A stretch of DNA of 64,000 nucleotides from Arthrobacter sp. TPD3018. Its GTDB lineage: Bacteria; Pseudomonadota; Alphaproteobacteria; Sphingomonadales; Sphingomonadaceae. Positions 9,283 to 18,446 of the stretch are shown one piece after another. Position numbers and translations under genes: made by a program. The number at the start of each line of letters is the position of its first letter. The first letter of the stretch is position 1. The stretch covers positions 1,035,998 through 1,099,997 of the forward strand of contig QDFQ01000001.1 of NCBI GenBank assembly GCA_003075315.1. Reading direction: 5' to 3'. A model generated the notes under the pieces. That model saw only the letters and a program-made list of their open reading frames with translations, made no database searches and was not told the DNA's origin.

Positions 9283-10590
9283 ATGACACCGCGTCTCATC
9301 CTGTCGCTCGGCCTGTCCGCGCTCGTGCTCGGCGGCACGATGGTCGGCTGTACCGCGACCGGCAACCACCTTGCCAAGGCGAGCGACCGCGCTGCCGCAC
9401 GTTCGGCCAAGGCGGCGCACCGCGACGCCGAAAAGGCAGCGCGCGCGCTGGCGATGCGGGACGCGTCCGCGGTGGCCTATGCCGAAAGCGCGGTATCGCA
9501 GGCGCCGCGCGACGCGGGCTATCGCATGCTGCTGGGCCAAGGCTATCTACAGGCGGGACGCTTCGCTTCGGCGCGCGATACCTTCGCCGATGTCGTCGAC
9601 CTGATGCCGAGCAACGGCAAGGCCGCGCTCAACCTTGCGCTCGCGCAGATCGCGACGGGCGACTGGTCCGCGGCGCGCGCGACGCTGGACGCTCATGCCA
9701 AGGATATCCCCGCGGCTGACCTGGGCCTTGCCACTGCGCTGGCCGGCAATCCGGCGGGCGCGATCACCATCCTCGATGCTGCGGCGCGCGCGCCGGGCGC
9801 GACCGCGAAGATTCGCCAGAACCTCGCGCTGAGCTATGCGCTCGCCGGCCGCTGGGACATGGCGCGGATCGCCGCGGCGGCGGATATGTCGTCCGCCGAT
9901 CTCGACGCACGGATGGAGCAATGGGCCGCCTTTACCCAGCCGAAGGGTGCGCCGGATCAGGTCGCGAGCCTGCTCGGCGTGCGGCCGGTTGCCGATGCGG
10001 GCCGGCCGGTGGCACTGGCGCTCAACGCGCCGACGCCGGTGACACCGCTGCCGGATGCGGCGGTGCAGACTGCTGCGGTCGAGACGCCCGCTCCGGTCGC
10101 TGCTGAGGCGCCCGCACCGCCTGCCCAATTCGCGAAGGTCGATCTCCCACCGCAGCACGAGGCGGTGCAGCCATCGCCGACGATGCTGATCCGCGCCGAT
10201 ACCACGCCGGCCAAGCTGGCGCTTGCCGCGAGCGGTCGGCGCCATGTGGTGCAGGACGTGCCTGCGGCAACGCCGCTCGCCCGCGCCGCGCCGACGGGTG
10301 ACTGGTTCGTCCAATTGGGTGCGTTCAGCAACCCGGCCGTCGCCCGGTCGGGCTGGGCCAATGCGACCCGCCGTTTCGCCTCGCTGTCCGGTCATCAGCC
10401 GACGGGCGCGCGCTTCGCCGCCGAACAGGGATCGCTGTACCGCCTGTCGGTGGGTGGCTTTACCCGCGATGCGGCGGTGCAGATGTGCCGCGCCTATCGC
10501 GCCAAGGGCGGCGCATGCTTCGTCCGACGCGAGGCGGGGGACCGCATCGCGCAATGGCTACGGACGCCCGTACAATTGGCGTCGCGCTGA
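9283..10590 (+). CDS. TPR-repeat, SPOR-domain lipoprotein
   Basis: The 435-residue protein starts with a lipoprotein-type signal (LSALVLGGTMVGC, predicted lipidated Cys at 23). An alanine/charged helix and several TPR-like repeats follow (AGYRMLLGQGYLQAGRFASA, then NGKAALNLALAQIATGDWSA). After a Pro/Ala-rich linker a C-terminal SPOR domain runs from DWFVQLGAFSNPAVA to about residue 420, including YRLSVGGFTRDAA. It should be membrane-anchored in the periplasm with its SPOR domain reaching peptidoglycan. It is third in the parA operon, 46 bases after the previous gene. The window has a second SPOR protein divergent from parA. Confidence 0.85.
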   Translation: MTPRLILSLGLSALVLGGTMVGCTATGNHLAKASDRAAARSAKAAHRDAEKAARALAMRDASAVAYAESAVSQAPRDAGYRMLLGQGYLQAGRFASARDTFADVVDLMPSNGKAALNLALAQIATGDWSAARATLDAHAKDIPAADLGLATALAGNPAGAITILDAAARAPGATAKIRQNLALSYALAGRWDMARIAAAADMSSADLDARMEQWAAFTQPKGAPDQVASLLGVRPVADAGRPVALALNAPTPVTPLPDAAVQTAAVETPAPVAAEAPAPPAQFAKVDLPPQHEAVQPSPTMLIRADTTPAKLALAASGRRHVVQDVPAATPLARAAPTGDWFVQLGAFSNPAVARSGWANATRRFASLSGHQPTGARFAAEQGSLYRLSVGGFTRDAAVQMCRAYRAKGGACFVRREAGDRIAQWLRTPVQLASR

Positions 10591-10615
10591 CGGGCAAGGT
10601 GGGAGCGCGGGTCGC

Positions 10616-11836
10616 CTAGGCGATCTCGCGCCCGCCCTTCCAAACGCGCAGCACCCGGCCCTGTACGGGTAGGCCGTCGAAGGGCGTATTGCCTTCGGAA
10701 GCGAAGGCGGTGCCATCGATCTGCCAGGGCGTTTCCGGATCGAACAGCATCAGGTCCGCCGGCTGCCCGCTGGCGAGCGTGCCCGTCTCCAATCCCAGCA
10801 CGCGCGCAGGGTTGACCGACAGCACCGCCAGCAGCCGTTCGAGCGGCAGCAGCCCATCGCGCACCAGCATGAGCCCCAGCGGCAACAGCGTCTCCGCGCC
10901 CGCCATGCCGGCCGCCGAATCAACGAAGGGCAGGCGCTTCGCCTCCGGTCCGTGTGGATCGTGGCCGGAACACAGCACATCGATCGTCCCGTCCGCGATC
11001 GCGGCGCGGGCGGCCTGCCGGTCGCTTTCGTTGCGCAGCGGTGGAGAGACATGCGCGTAGGTGCGGAAATCGCTCATCGCGATATCGGACAGATGGAGAT
11101 GGGCGGGCGTGATGCCACAGGTGACGCGTACCCCGCGACGCTTGGCGGCGCGAATCAGGTCGAAGGACGCAGCGGTGGTCGCCTGCCGGATGTGCAGCCG
11201 GGCGTCGGTTTCCTCCGCCAGCATCAGGTCGCGCGCGACGGCCAAGGCTTCGGCGATGGCGGGGGCGGCGGGCAGGCCGTGCCGCGTCGCGGTCTCGCCA
11301 TCGGTCGCGACGGCACCCGCAGTCAATGCGCCATCTTCGGCATGAGCGACGACGGCGATGTCGAGGTCACGGGCGTAGGCGAGGACGCGCAGCATCACGC
11401 CGGAATCGGCGATCCAGCCGCGCCCTGTGCCGACCGCACGCGCGCCAGCGGAGGCGCAGATCGCCATTTCCGCCATCTCGGCCCCGGCCAGGCCGCGGGT
11501 CGCCGCGGCGATGGGGTGAATCCACAGGTCTGGCTTGCCGATCAGCGCGGCGCGCTGGACGATACCGGGATCGTCCAGCACCGGATTGCCATCCGGCATC
11601 AACGCGACGCGGACGATGCCGCCGGCACGGAAGGCGGCGCGGTCGATGCGGAATACGCCGAGGTCGACGATGCCGGGGCTCAGCGTCTTGCCGCCGCAAT
11701 CGACGATGGTGGCATCAGCAGGCAGCTCGATCGTGCCGCCGGCGGCGATCGCGCCATCGCGGACCAGCAGGCTGCCGTCGCGGACACCGCCGGTGGGGCA
11801 GGCGAGGCGGGCGTTGGTGAAGGCGATCGCGCTCAT
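10616..11836 (-). CDS. pyrC': dihydroorotase-like protein lacking catalytic residues (PyrC')
   Basis: The 406-residue protein has the dihydroorotase/amidohydrolase fold layout, but the active site is eroded. Where active enzymes have PGFVDLHVH (metal-binding HxH), this reads [12 protein letters not shown]. The metal-binding His of the HVST motif is replaced (LHIRQATT). The catalytic Asp of the SDHAPH motif is replaced by Gly (CSGHDPHG). Non-catalytic PyrC homologues encoded beside pyrB are known from pseudomonads, where they are structural partners of aspartate carbamoyltransferase. That role is the best inference here, and a functional dihydroorotase should be encoded elsewhere. Its ATG overlaps the pyrB stop (ATGA), implying coupled translation. 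Confidence 0.9.
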   Translation of the reverse strand: MSAIAFTNARLACPTGGVRDGSLLVRDGAIAAGGTIELPADATIVDCGGKTLSPGIVDLGVFRIDRAAFRAGGIVRVALMPDGNPVLDDPGIVQRAALIGKPDLWIHPIAAATRGLAGAEMAEMAICASAGARAVGTGRGWIADSGVMLRVLAYARDLDIAVVAHAEDGALTAGAVATDGETATRHGLPAAPAIAEALAVARDLMLAEETDARLHIRQATTAASFDLIRAAKRRGVRVTCGITPAHLHLSDIAMSDFRTYAHVSPPLRNESDRQAARAAIADGTIDVLCSGHDPHGPEAKRLPFVDSAAGMAGAETLLPLGLMLVRDGLLPLERLLAVLSVNPARVLGLETGTLASGQPADLMLFDPETPWQIDGTAFASEGNTPFDGLPVQGRVLRVWKGGREIA

Positions 11837-12816
11837 GCCCAGCCCTCCACCTTGCGTGCGCGTCGCGTGAGCACATCGAGGCAGGCCATGCGTACCGCCA
11901 CCCCCATTTCCACCTGTTCGGTAATCGCCGATTGCGGCCCATCCGCGACGCTGGAATCGATCTCGACACCGCGGTTCATGGGGCCGGGGTGCATGACCAA
12001 CGCGTCGGGCAGTCTGGCGATTCGCTCAGGCGTCAGGCCGTAGCGGAGCCGGTATTCGCGGCTGGACGGAATGTAATCGCCCGCCATCCGTTCGTTCTGG
12101 ACGCGCAGCATCATCACGACGTCGGTGCCGACCAAAGCCTTGTCGAAATCGGTGAAGGGGGTGACGCCCATCCGCTCGATCGCCTTGGGCATCAGCGTCG
12201 AGGGCGCGCAGACGCGGACCTCCGCGGCCAGCGCGGTGAGCGCGAGGATGTTCGATCGCGCGACGCGGCTGTGCAGCACGTCGCCGCAGATCACCACACG
12301 CTGGCCCGCGATGCTGCCGCGACGGCGGCGGATAGTGAGGGCGTCGAGCAGCGCCTGTGTCGGATGTTCGTGGCGACCGTCGCCGGCGTTGAGCACAGGA
12401 CAGTCGACCTTGTCCGCGATCAGCCGCACCGCGCCGCTCGCCATGTGGCGGATGACGATCACGTCGGCGCGCATTGCGTTCAGCGTCTGGGCGGTGTCGA
12501 TCAGCGTTTCGCCCTTCTTCACGCTCGACTGCGCGGCATGCATGTTGACGACATCGGCGCCCAGGCGCTTGCCCGCGATTTCGAAGCTCAGCAGCGTGCG
12601 CGTGCTGTTTTCGAAGAAGGCGTTGATCTGCGTCAGGCCGTCGAGGCGCTTGTCGGGCGCCGCATGATTGCGGTTCGCGGCGATCCACGTTTCCGCCTCG
12701 TCGAGCAGAAAGGCGATCTCATGCGGCTGAAGGCCGTCGATACCGGTCAGGTGCCGGTGCGGGAAAACGGCGCCGCCCGGAAGCTGGGCGGCGGGGCTGT
12801 GATCGGAGGCTTGCAT
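11833..12816 (-). CDS. pyrB: aspartate carbamoyltransferase catalytic subunit
   Basis: PyrB makes carbamoyl aspartate from carbamoyl phosphate and aspartate, the first committed step of pyrimidine synthesis. The 327-residue product carries the carbamoyl-phosphate loop [12 protein letters not shown] near residue 70, [16 protein letters not shown], the [12 protein letters not shown] motif and the C-terminal [12 protein letters not shown]. The start taken is ATG 12816; a TTG immediately before it is also open. No regulatory pyrI is visible. The next gene is the non-catalytic PyrC', overlapping by four bases. A promoter-like pair lies only ten bases upstream of the ATG, so the message may be nearly leaderless. 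Confidence 0.96.
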   Translation of the reverse strand: MQASDHSPAAQLPGGAVFPHRHLTGIDGLQPHEIAFLLDEAETWIAANRNHAAPDKRLDGLTQINAFFENSTRTLLSFEIAGKRLGADVVNMHAAQSSVKKGETLIDTAQTLNAMRADVIVIRHMASGAVRLIADKVDCPVLNAGDGRHEHPTQALLDALTIRRRRGSIAGQRVVICGDVLHSRVARSNILALTALAAEVRVCAPSTLMPKAIERMGVTPFTDFDKALVGTDVVMMLRVQNERMAGDYIPSSREYRLRYGLTPERIARLPDALVMHPGPMNRGVEIDSSVADGPQSAITEQVEMGVAVRMACLDVLTRRARKVEGWA

Positions 12817-12825
12817 CAAGTCGCC

Positions 12826-12854
12826 CGGTTAGCGGGCGTCCGGGGCAGGGGCAA
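12826..12854 (-). promoter_or_regulatory. possible pyrB promoter
   Basis: TTGCCC (12854-12849), a 17-base spacer and TAACCG (12831-12826) on the minus strand match the TTG..-N17-TA.. layout of other candidate promoters here. Transcription from it would begin within about five bases of the pyrB ATG. The overlapping CCGGTT/AACCGG dyad could be incidental. Confidence 0.3.
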
Positions 12855-12930
12855 CCGGGAAGGGCTGGGGACGCGTCGATCCGGCGCTGTGCCGCGGCGG
12901 CATGCCGAGCGTCGCCGGCAGACATCGGAC

Positions 12931-12960
12931 AAAAAAATAGCGGCCCGAAGACCGCTATTT
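12931..12960 (-). terminator. rho-independent terminator of the small membrane protein gene
   Basis: Read leftward, AAATAGCGG (12960-12952) pairs with CCGCTATTT (12943-12935) around a short loop and is followed by an unbroken run of T (12937-12931). This is a textbook intrinsic terminator, 24 bases past the stop of the gene at 12985-13233. It is the clearest leftward terminator in the window and isolates that gene from pyrB. Confidence 0.9.
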
Positions 12961-12984
12961 CCCAACCGAAGTTGTCAAAGCAAC

Positions 12985-13233
12985 TTAGTTGCTGTCAGCG
13001 CGGCCGCTGTTGTCGTCAGCGACGACGACGATGCCAGCAGCAACGGCTGCGACCGCCAGAACGGCGATCAGGATGCCGCCGCCGGCCAGCTCGTTCTTCT
13101 TGCCCGACACCGAACCGGTGCGGACCGACTTGGCGACCGACAGGCTCGCCGCCGGGTTCGCCGGAGCGGCAACCGCCGGAGCAACAGCCATCGTCGCGGC
13201 CGCAGCGGCCATCAGATACTTCCCAAGACGCAT
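12985..13233 (-). CDS. small exported or membrane-anchored protein of unknown function
   Basis: I do not recognise a family for this 82-residue product. From ATG 13233, with an excellent GAGGGAG ribosome-binding site eight bases upstream, it has a signal peptide (MRLGKYLMAAAAATMAVAPA, cleavage after AVA). A short polar middle with GSVSGKKNELAGG follows, then a C-terminal hydrophobic helix GILIAVLAVAAVAAGIVVVA ending in an acidic tail DDNSGRADSN. It is monocistronic, bounded by a strong terminator. Such small, well-expressed, signal-plus-helix proteins are common in sphingomonads, but their role is not known to me. The composition is ordinary for the window. Confidence 0.8.
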   Translation of the reverse strand: MRLGKYLMAAAAATMAVAPAVAAPANPAASLSVAKSVRTGSVSGKKNELAGGGILIAVLAVAAVAAGIVVVADDNSGRADSN

Positions 13234-13445
13234 AAAAACTCCCTCTTCATGTTCGTCACGGTCGCCCTGCCATAAACAGGTAAACAAGACAACCACTCAC
13301 GCCGGCCGTTTACGCTCGCGGACAGCATTTCATACGACACCGGACGATGCCGTCTCCGCGGTCATAGCAGGGGTCGGTCCGGCATGAACCCCCCCATATG
13401 CCGCGCCTCCAACGCCTGATCGGGCCAGAGTATCCCTTCAACCCG

Positions 13446-14207
13446 TCAGCCGACCTGCACGGTCCAGCGCTCGGTACCTTCCAGCCCCAGCGCGGTCAGT
13501 CGGCCGGTCTGGTAGGCGCCCGTATCGACGCCGATGCGATAGCCCTGCACGTCCAGATTTTCGCTGATCGTGTGACCGTGGACGATCACCTTTTCCAGCG
13601 GGCCGTTGTGATCGAGAAACGGCTTGCGAATCCAGCGCAGGTCGGCGCCGCGCTGGGTCGACAGATCGGTATCGGGGCGGACGCCGGCGTGGACGAAGGC
13701 ATAGTCGCCGATGACGATGAGGTCCTCGAATCGCTCGACGAACGCTTGATGCTCGGCCGGCACGTGGCGCTGCATCGCCTGATGCAGTTCGTCATAGTCC
13801 ATGCGGTCGTAATCGGTGGAATCGACGCCGTAGCTCAGGATCGTTTCGCGTCCGCCGATTCGGCAGAACATGCGCAGCGCCTTCGGATCGCCCTTCAGCG
13901 CATCGAGAAACACCTCTTCGTGATTGCCGAGCAGGAACCGGGTGGCGGGGCGTTCGGCTGCCAGACGGTACAGCCGCTCGATGACCCCGGCCGAATCCGG
14001 GCCGCGATCGACCAGATCGCCGAGGAAGATCAGCGTCGTCCGAGCCGGTCCGCGCGTCGCTTCGTCCGCGTCGATCGCGGTGAGCAAGCGGCTCAGCTGA
14101 TCGTCACAGCCGTGGATATCGCCCACCGCATAGACGCGTTCGCCATCGGAAATCGCAGGGGTGGGAGCGGCCGCCGCGCGGCGCCCCTGTAGCAACTTTT
14201 TGAGCAT
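13446..14207 (-). CDS. calcineurin-like metallophosphoesterase
   Basis: The 253-residue protein carries the complete PPP-type metallophosphatase signature. GDIHG is at residues 29-33, GDLVDRG at 63-69, GNHE at 94-97, HAGV later and HGHT near the C-terminus. These residues bind two metals and hydrolyse phosphoesters. The closest relatives are bacterial Ser/Thr protein phosphatases (PrpA/PphA-type) and symmetrical diadenosine tetraphosphatases; the sequence does not separate the two. There is no signal peptide, so it is cytoplasmic. It lies downstream of wecC on the same strand after an 85-base gap. The start is the ATG of MLKKLLQGRRAAA. Confidence 0.9.
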   Translation of the reverse strand: MLKKLLQGRRAAAAPTPAISDGERVYAVGDIHGCDDQLSRLLTAIDADEATRGPARTTLIFLGDLVDRGPDSAGVIERLYRLAAERPATRFLLGNHEEVFLDALKGDPKALRMFCRIGGRETILSYGVDSTDYDRMDYDELHQAMQRHVPAEHQAFVERFEDLIVIGDYAFVHAGVRPDTDLSTQRGADLRWIRKPFLDHNGPLEKVIVHGHTISENLDVQGYRIGVDTGAYQTGRLTALGLEGTERWTVQVG

Positions 14208-14292
14208 GAAATCCCGTCAGTCGAGCAGGCAGGGCAGATAGGGCGCCGTACCGGTGGCGGCAACACCCTGAACCCAGACTGACGGGCGGCGC

Positions 14293-15591
14293 CTATCCGG
14301 CGAGGCGGAGCGCGTCGCGTGGCGATCGGGGCGCGGGCTGGTCCGGCCAGATGCCGCGTGTGTCGAGCACCAGTTTGTCCGCGCGTTCCTCCAGCGGCAC
14401 CGACCGGAACATGTCATGGTCGACCAGCACGATCATGATCGGGCAGGCATCGATCGCTGCGTCGATGTCGATCAGCCTTGCGCCGTGGGCTTCCAGCGAG
14501 GCGGGGAGCCGGTCGGCGTAGGGTTCGACGATTGCCAGGCGTGCACCGAACCGTTCGCCCAGCGCCTCGGCAACGCGCAGCGCCGGGCTCTCGCGAAAAT
14601 CGTCGATATTCGCCTTGAACGCGAGGCCCAGGCACGCGACCGGTGCGCCGGGATGCGCCTCGATCAGCGCTGCGGCCTGGGCGATGACGTGATCGGTCTT
14701 GCCGTCGTTCACCAGTCGGGCGGTACGGATCAGCGGCGTGTTGGCGGGATCGGCATGGACGAGGAACCAGGGATCGACCGCGATGCAATGGCCGCCGACT
14801 CCGGGGCCGGGTTGCAGGATGTGGACGCGCGGATGGCGGTTGGCGAGGCGGATCACCTCCCACACGTCGACGCCCATCGTGTCCGCGACGAGGCTCAGTT
14901 CATTGGCGAAGGCGATGTTGACGTCGCGGAAGGCGTTCTCGGTGAGCTTCGTCATCTCCGCCGCGCGGGCGTTGGTGGTGACGCACGCACCGCGGACGAA
15001 GCGGCGGTAGAAGGTCAGCGCCTTGCGCGCGCAGCGTGGCGTAATGCCACCGATCACGCGATCGTTGTCGATCAGTTCGACGAGGATGCGGCCGGGCAAC
15101 ACGCGTTCCGGGCAATAGGCGATGGCAACGTCTGCGGCTTCGCCGGCCCGGCCGGGCACGCGCAAATCGGGGCGCAACTGGGCGAGCAGGTCACGGACCT
15201 GCTCGGTCGTGCCGACCGGCGATGTCGATTCGAGGATCACCGTGTCGCCCGCCTTCAGCACGGCGGCGATCGTCGTAGCGGCGTCAAGCACGAAGCGGAT
15301 GTCGGGCGCGTGATCGTCGGCGAAGGGCGTCGGCACCGCGATGACGAAAACGTCCGCCGGCTCGATCGTCAGCGAGGCGCGCAGCGATCCGCGTGCCACG
15401 ACACCGGAGACGAGGCCGTCGAGGTCGACCTCCTCGATATGCACCCGGCCCGAATTGACCGTTTCGACCACCGATGGCGTGACGTCGACGCCCAGCACGC
15501 TCGCGCCAGTACGCGCGATCACGGCGGCGGTGGGCAGGCCGATATAGCCCAACCCGAGGACGACGACCTTCAATTCAGAGTCCGAAACCAT
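14293..15591 (-). CDS. wecC: UDP-N-acetyl-D-mannosamine dehydrogenase
   Basis: This 432-residue nucleotide-sugar dehydrogenase oxidises UDP-ManNAc to the uronic acid, a precursor of surface polysaccharides. It has the Rossmann motif VLGLGYIGLPTAAVIA near the N-terminus, the ESTSPVGTTEQV loop, EMTKLTENAFRDVNIAFANE, and the catalytic cysteine in GPGVGGHCIAVDPWFL. The ATG at 15591 lies inside the end of wecB (17-base overlap) with AAGGAT upstream. The pairing with wecB fixes UDP-ManNAc rather than UDP-glucose as the likely substrate. A longer upstream start (15666) would only add a low-complexity extension. Confidence 0.9.
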   Translation of the reverse strand: MVSDSELKVVVLGLGYIGLPTAAVIARTGASVLGVDVTPSVVETVNSGRVHIEEVDLDGLVSGVVARGSLRASLTIEPADVFVIAVPTPFADDHAPDIRFVLDAATTIAAVLKAGDTVILESTSPVGTTEQVRDLLAQLRPDLRVPGRAGEAADVAIAYCPERVLPGRILVELIDNDRVIGGITPRCARKALTFYRRFVRGACVTTNARAAEMTKLTENAFRDVNIAFANELSLVADTMGVDVWEVIRLANRHPRVHILQPGPGVGGHCIAVDPWFLVHADPANTPLIRTARLVNDGKTDHVIAQAAALIEAHPGAPVACLGLAFKANIDDFRESPALRVAEALGERFGARLAIVEPYADRLPASLEAHGARLIDIDAAIDACPIMIVLVDHDMFRSVPLEERADKLVLDTRGIWPDQPAPRSPRDALRLAG

Positions 15592-16711
15592 CGGCGACGA
15601 TCCTTGCGATCCGGCTGCTGGCATGACCGTCGCCGAACGGATTGTGGGCGCGGGCCATCTCCGCATAGGCCGCCTTGTCGTCGAGAAGGGTGAACACTTC
15701 GGAAACGATGCGCTCTTCGTCGGTGCCGACGAGGCGCGCGGTGCCCGCTGCGACCCCCTCCGGCCGCTCGGTCGTGTCGCGCATCACCAGCACCGGCTTG
15801 CCGAGTGCAGGTGCTTCCTCCTGCACGCCGCCCGAGTCGGTCAGTGCGATCGTACAGGCGTCGAGCGCGCGGATGAAATGCGGATAATCGAGCGGCGCGA
15901 TCCGCGCGACGTTCGGGGCGGCCGGCAAAACGGTGTCCATGACGGCTGCGACATTGGGATTGGGGTGCATCGGGAAGAGCACGGCGACGTCCGGCCGTGC
16001 CGCGATACGCGCGATCGCCCGCCCGATTGCCGTCATGCCGTCGCCGAAATTTTCGCGGCGATGCGTCGTGACCAACACGATCCGCTTGCCTGCGAAGCGC
16101 GTGAGCAATGGGGCGAGATCGCTGGCGAGGTCGGGCTGTTCGGTGATGCGCGCGCGGGTCCAGTGCAGCGCGTCGATCACGGTGTTGCCCGTGACATGGA
16201 CGCCGGCGGTTACGTTTTCACGCGCTAACGCCGCCGCCGCCGTCTCGGTCGGCGCGAAGTGCAGGTCGGCGATCGGGGCGACGATGCGGCGGTTCACCTC
16301 TTCGGGCCACGGGTGATAGATGTCGCCGGAGCGCAGCCCCGCTTCGACGTGCGCGACAGGAATCTTGCGATAATAGGCAGCGAGCGCCCCCACCATGGCG
16401 GTCGCGGTGTCGCCCTGGACGATGACTCGGCTGGGGGCGACGCGATCCATCACCTCACCCAGCGCGGTCAGGAGGCGCGCGGTCAGCCGGTCGAGCGACT
16501 GTCCCGGTTCCATGAGGTCGAGGTCGACATCCGGGGTGAGGCCCGCGATCGCGAGCACCTGATCGAGCAATCCCCGGTGCTGCGCGGTCACGCAGGTGAC
16601 GACGTCCATGCCATCGACCTGTTGCAGCGCCCGGACGACCGGGAACAATTTGATCGCTTCCGGTCGGGTGCCGAAGATCACGAGAGTTCGAGGACGGCTT
16701 GTCGTAGTCAT
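15575..16711 (-). CDS. wecB: UDP-N-acetylglucosamine 2-epimerase (non-hydrolysing)
   Basis: WecB interconverts UDP-GlcNAc and UDP-ManNAc. The 378-residue product shows the family landmarks: FGTRPEAIKLFPVV near residue 13, VQGDTATAMVGALAAYYRKI, HVEAGLRSGDIYHPWPEEVNR, TTHRRENFG and LTDSGGVQEEAPALGKPVLV. It overlaps wecC by 17 bases, so the two are translated together. The promoter must lie in the 86-base gap to the divergent galU. The pair suggests synthesis of ManNAc(A)-containing exopolysaccharide or capsule. Confidence 0.95.
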   Translation of the reverse strand: MTTTSRPRTLVIFGTRPEAIKLFPVVRALQQVDGMDVVTCVTAQHRGLLDQVLAIAGLTPDVDLDLMEPGQSLDRLTARLLTALGEVMDRVAPSRVIVQGDTATAMVGALAAYYRKIPVAHVEAGLRSGDIYHPWPEEVNRRIVAPIADLHFAPTETAAAALARENVTAGVHVTGNTVIDALHWTRARITEQPDLASDLAPLLTRFAGKRIVLVTTHRRENFGDGMTAIGRAIARIAARPDVAVLFPMHPNPNVAAVMDTVLPAAPNVARIAPLDYPHFIRALDACTIALTDSGGVQEEAPALGKPVLVMRDTTERPEGVAAGTARLVGTDEERIVSEVFTLLDDKAAYAEMARAHNPFGDGHASSRIARIVADGFGL

Positions 16712-16797
16712 TGCCGAAGGTTAGTGCGGCGCCTGTTAATAAGCGAGTAAACGTTGGCGCTGTTTTCTGCGGCGTCATGTCGGATTTAGGGGCACTG

Positions 16798-17667
16798 ATG
16801 ACGATCAAGCGCGTACGCAAGGCGGTTTTCCCGGTCGCGGGCCTCGGTACCCGGTTCCTGCCGGCGACCAAGGCGATGCCGAAGGAGATGCTGACGGTCG
16901 TTGACAAGCCGCTGATCCAATATGCGGTGGACGAGGCGCTCGAGGCAGGGATCGAGCAGATCATCTTCGTCACCGGCCGCGGCAAGCATGCGCTCGAAGA
17001 CCATTTCGACATCGCCTACGAACTGGAAGACACGATGCGTGCGCGGGGCAAGAGCCTCGATATCGTCAACGGCACGCGCATGAAGCCGGGCAGCCCGGTC
17101 TATATCCGCCAGCAGGAGCCGCTGGGTCTCGGTCACGCCGTCTGGTGTGCGCGGGAGATCGTCGGCGACGAGCCGTTTGCGGTGCTATTGCCGGACGAAC
17201 TGATGGTCGGCACGCCGGGCTTCGTCGCGCAGATGGTCGCGGCCTATGAAAAGGTCGGCGGCAATATCGTCGGGGCGTTGGAAGTGGCCGACAGCGAGAC
17301 GGACAAATATGGCATCATCTCGCCGGGGAAGGTCGACGGACGGCTGACCGAGGTCACGGCGCTGGTCGAGAAGCCGGCGAAGGGCACCGCGCCTTCAAAC
17401 CTGATGATCCCCGGTCGTTACATCCTGCAGCCGGAAGTGATGCGCATCCTGGAGCGCCAGGAAAAGGGTGCTGGGGGCGAAATTCAGCTGACCGACGCCA
17501 TGGCGCAGCTGATCGGCCAGCAGCCGTTCCACGGCTTCACCTTCGATGGTGCGCGCTATGATTGCGGAGACAAGGCGGGCTATATCCAGGCGAACCTCGC
17601 GCTGGCGTTGGCGCGACCGGATATCGGACCGGCGGTGCGCAGTTTCGCGCAGACGCTGCTGGGCTGA
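16798..17667 (+). CDS. galU: UTP-glucose-1-phosphate uridylyltransferase
   Basis: GalU makes UDP-glucose for polysaccharides and glycolipids. The 289-residue protein has the nucleotidyltransferase motif GLGTRFLPATKAMPKEML near residue 15, then VDKPLIQYAVDEA, the VLLPDELM metal site and LVEKPAKGTAPSN. The ATG at 16798 has AGGGGC seven bases upstream; another ATG at 16777 is in frame but poorly placed. It is divergent from wecB and so forms a nucleotide-sugar locus with wecB and wecC. It converges with the moeB-like gene, leaving four bases between stops. Confidence 0.95.
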   Translation: MTIKRVRKAVFPVAGLGTRFLPATKAMPKEMLTVVDKPLIQYAVDEALEAGIEQIIFVTGRGKHALEDHFDIAYELEDTMRARGKSLDIVNGTRMKPGSPVYIRQQEPLGLGHAVWCAREIVGDEPFAVLLPDELMVGTPGFVAQMVAAYEKVGGNIVGALEVADSETDKYGIISPGKVDGRLTEVTALVEKPAKGTAPSNLMIPGRYILQPEVMRILERQEKGAGGEIQLTDAMAQLIGQQPFHGFTFDGARYDCGDKAGYIQANLALALARPDIGPAVRSFAQTLLG

Positions 17668-17671
17668 TCGG

Positions 17672-18430
17672 TCAGCCGCCGCAGGTGCGGCAGCCGGGGT
17701 CCTTGGGCAGCGACAGGGTGCGGAAGCGCAGGTCGAGCGTGTCGGCGAGCAGCAGCTTGCCGGCCGCATCCGTGCCGAAGGGGTGTAGCGCGCGCAACAC
17801 CTCGAGCGCAGCCAAGCTGCCGATCATGCCGGCCATCGGCCCCAAGACGCCGTCCTCTGAGCAGCTGACGCCCGCCCGTTCGGGATCGTCGCCGACGAAA
17901 CAGCGATAGCAGGGTTTGTCCGCTTCCCAGCCACGGAACACGCCGAGCTGCCCATCGAATTGGCCGATCGCCGCCGACACCAACGGCACGCGTGCGGCAT
18001 AAGCGGCATCCGCCACGGCCAGCCGCGTGGCGAAATTGTCGCAGCCGTCCAGAACGACGTGCGCATCGGCGAGCAGCGGCGTGATCGAGGTCGCATCGAC
18101 CCGCTGGCATACCGCATGCGCCTCGACATGCGGGTTAATCCGGCGGGCGGCGGCAACGGCGGTGTCGGCCTTCCGGTGCCCGATGTCTCCGGTCGTGTAG
18201 ATCGTCTGGCGTTGCAGGTTGGATAGGTCGACCGAATCGTCGTCCACGATCGTCAGCGTGCCGATCCCGGCTGCGGCGAGATACTGGATCGCGGGCGAGC
18301 CAATTCCCCCTGCGCCGATGACCAGCACATGCGCCTGTCGCCAACGCTGCTGACCGGCGCCCCCCACGTCCTTCAGGATAATATGGCGGGCGTAGCGAGT
18401 GAGCTCGGCGTCCGACAGGATCACGCGCAA
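17672..18430 (-). CDS. moeB: ThiF/MoeB-family adenylyltransferase
   Basis: This 252-residue E1-like enzyme adenylates the C-terminus of a ubiquitin-like sulfur carrier (MoaD or ThiS) for molybdopterin or thiamine synthesis. It shows the ATP-binding VIGAGGIGSPAIQYLAAAGIG, DDDSVDLSNLQRQTIY, the DGCDNFATRLAVADAA catalytic Asp region, and the zinc Cys pairs CYRCF and CRTCGG. The carrier it serves cannot be read from the sequence. It starts at TTG 18430 or GTG 18424; no ATG is in frame. It is the last gene of the leftward ubiE-dut series. Confidence 0.88.
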   Translation of the reverse strand: MRVILSDAELTRYARHIILKDVGGAGQQRWRQAHVLVIGAGGIGSPAIQYLAAAGIGTLTIVDDDSVDLSNLQRQTIYTTGDIGHRKADTAVAAARRINPHVEAHAVCQRVDATSITPLLADAHVVLDGCDNFATRLAVADAAYAARVPLVSAAIGQFDGQLGVFRGWEADKPCYRCFVGDDPERAGVSCSEDGVLGPMAGMIGSLAALEVLRALHPFGTDAAGKLLLADTLDLRFRTLSLPKDPGCRTCGG

Positions 18431-18446
18431 CGGCTCGACCGGCGCG

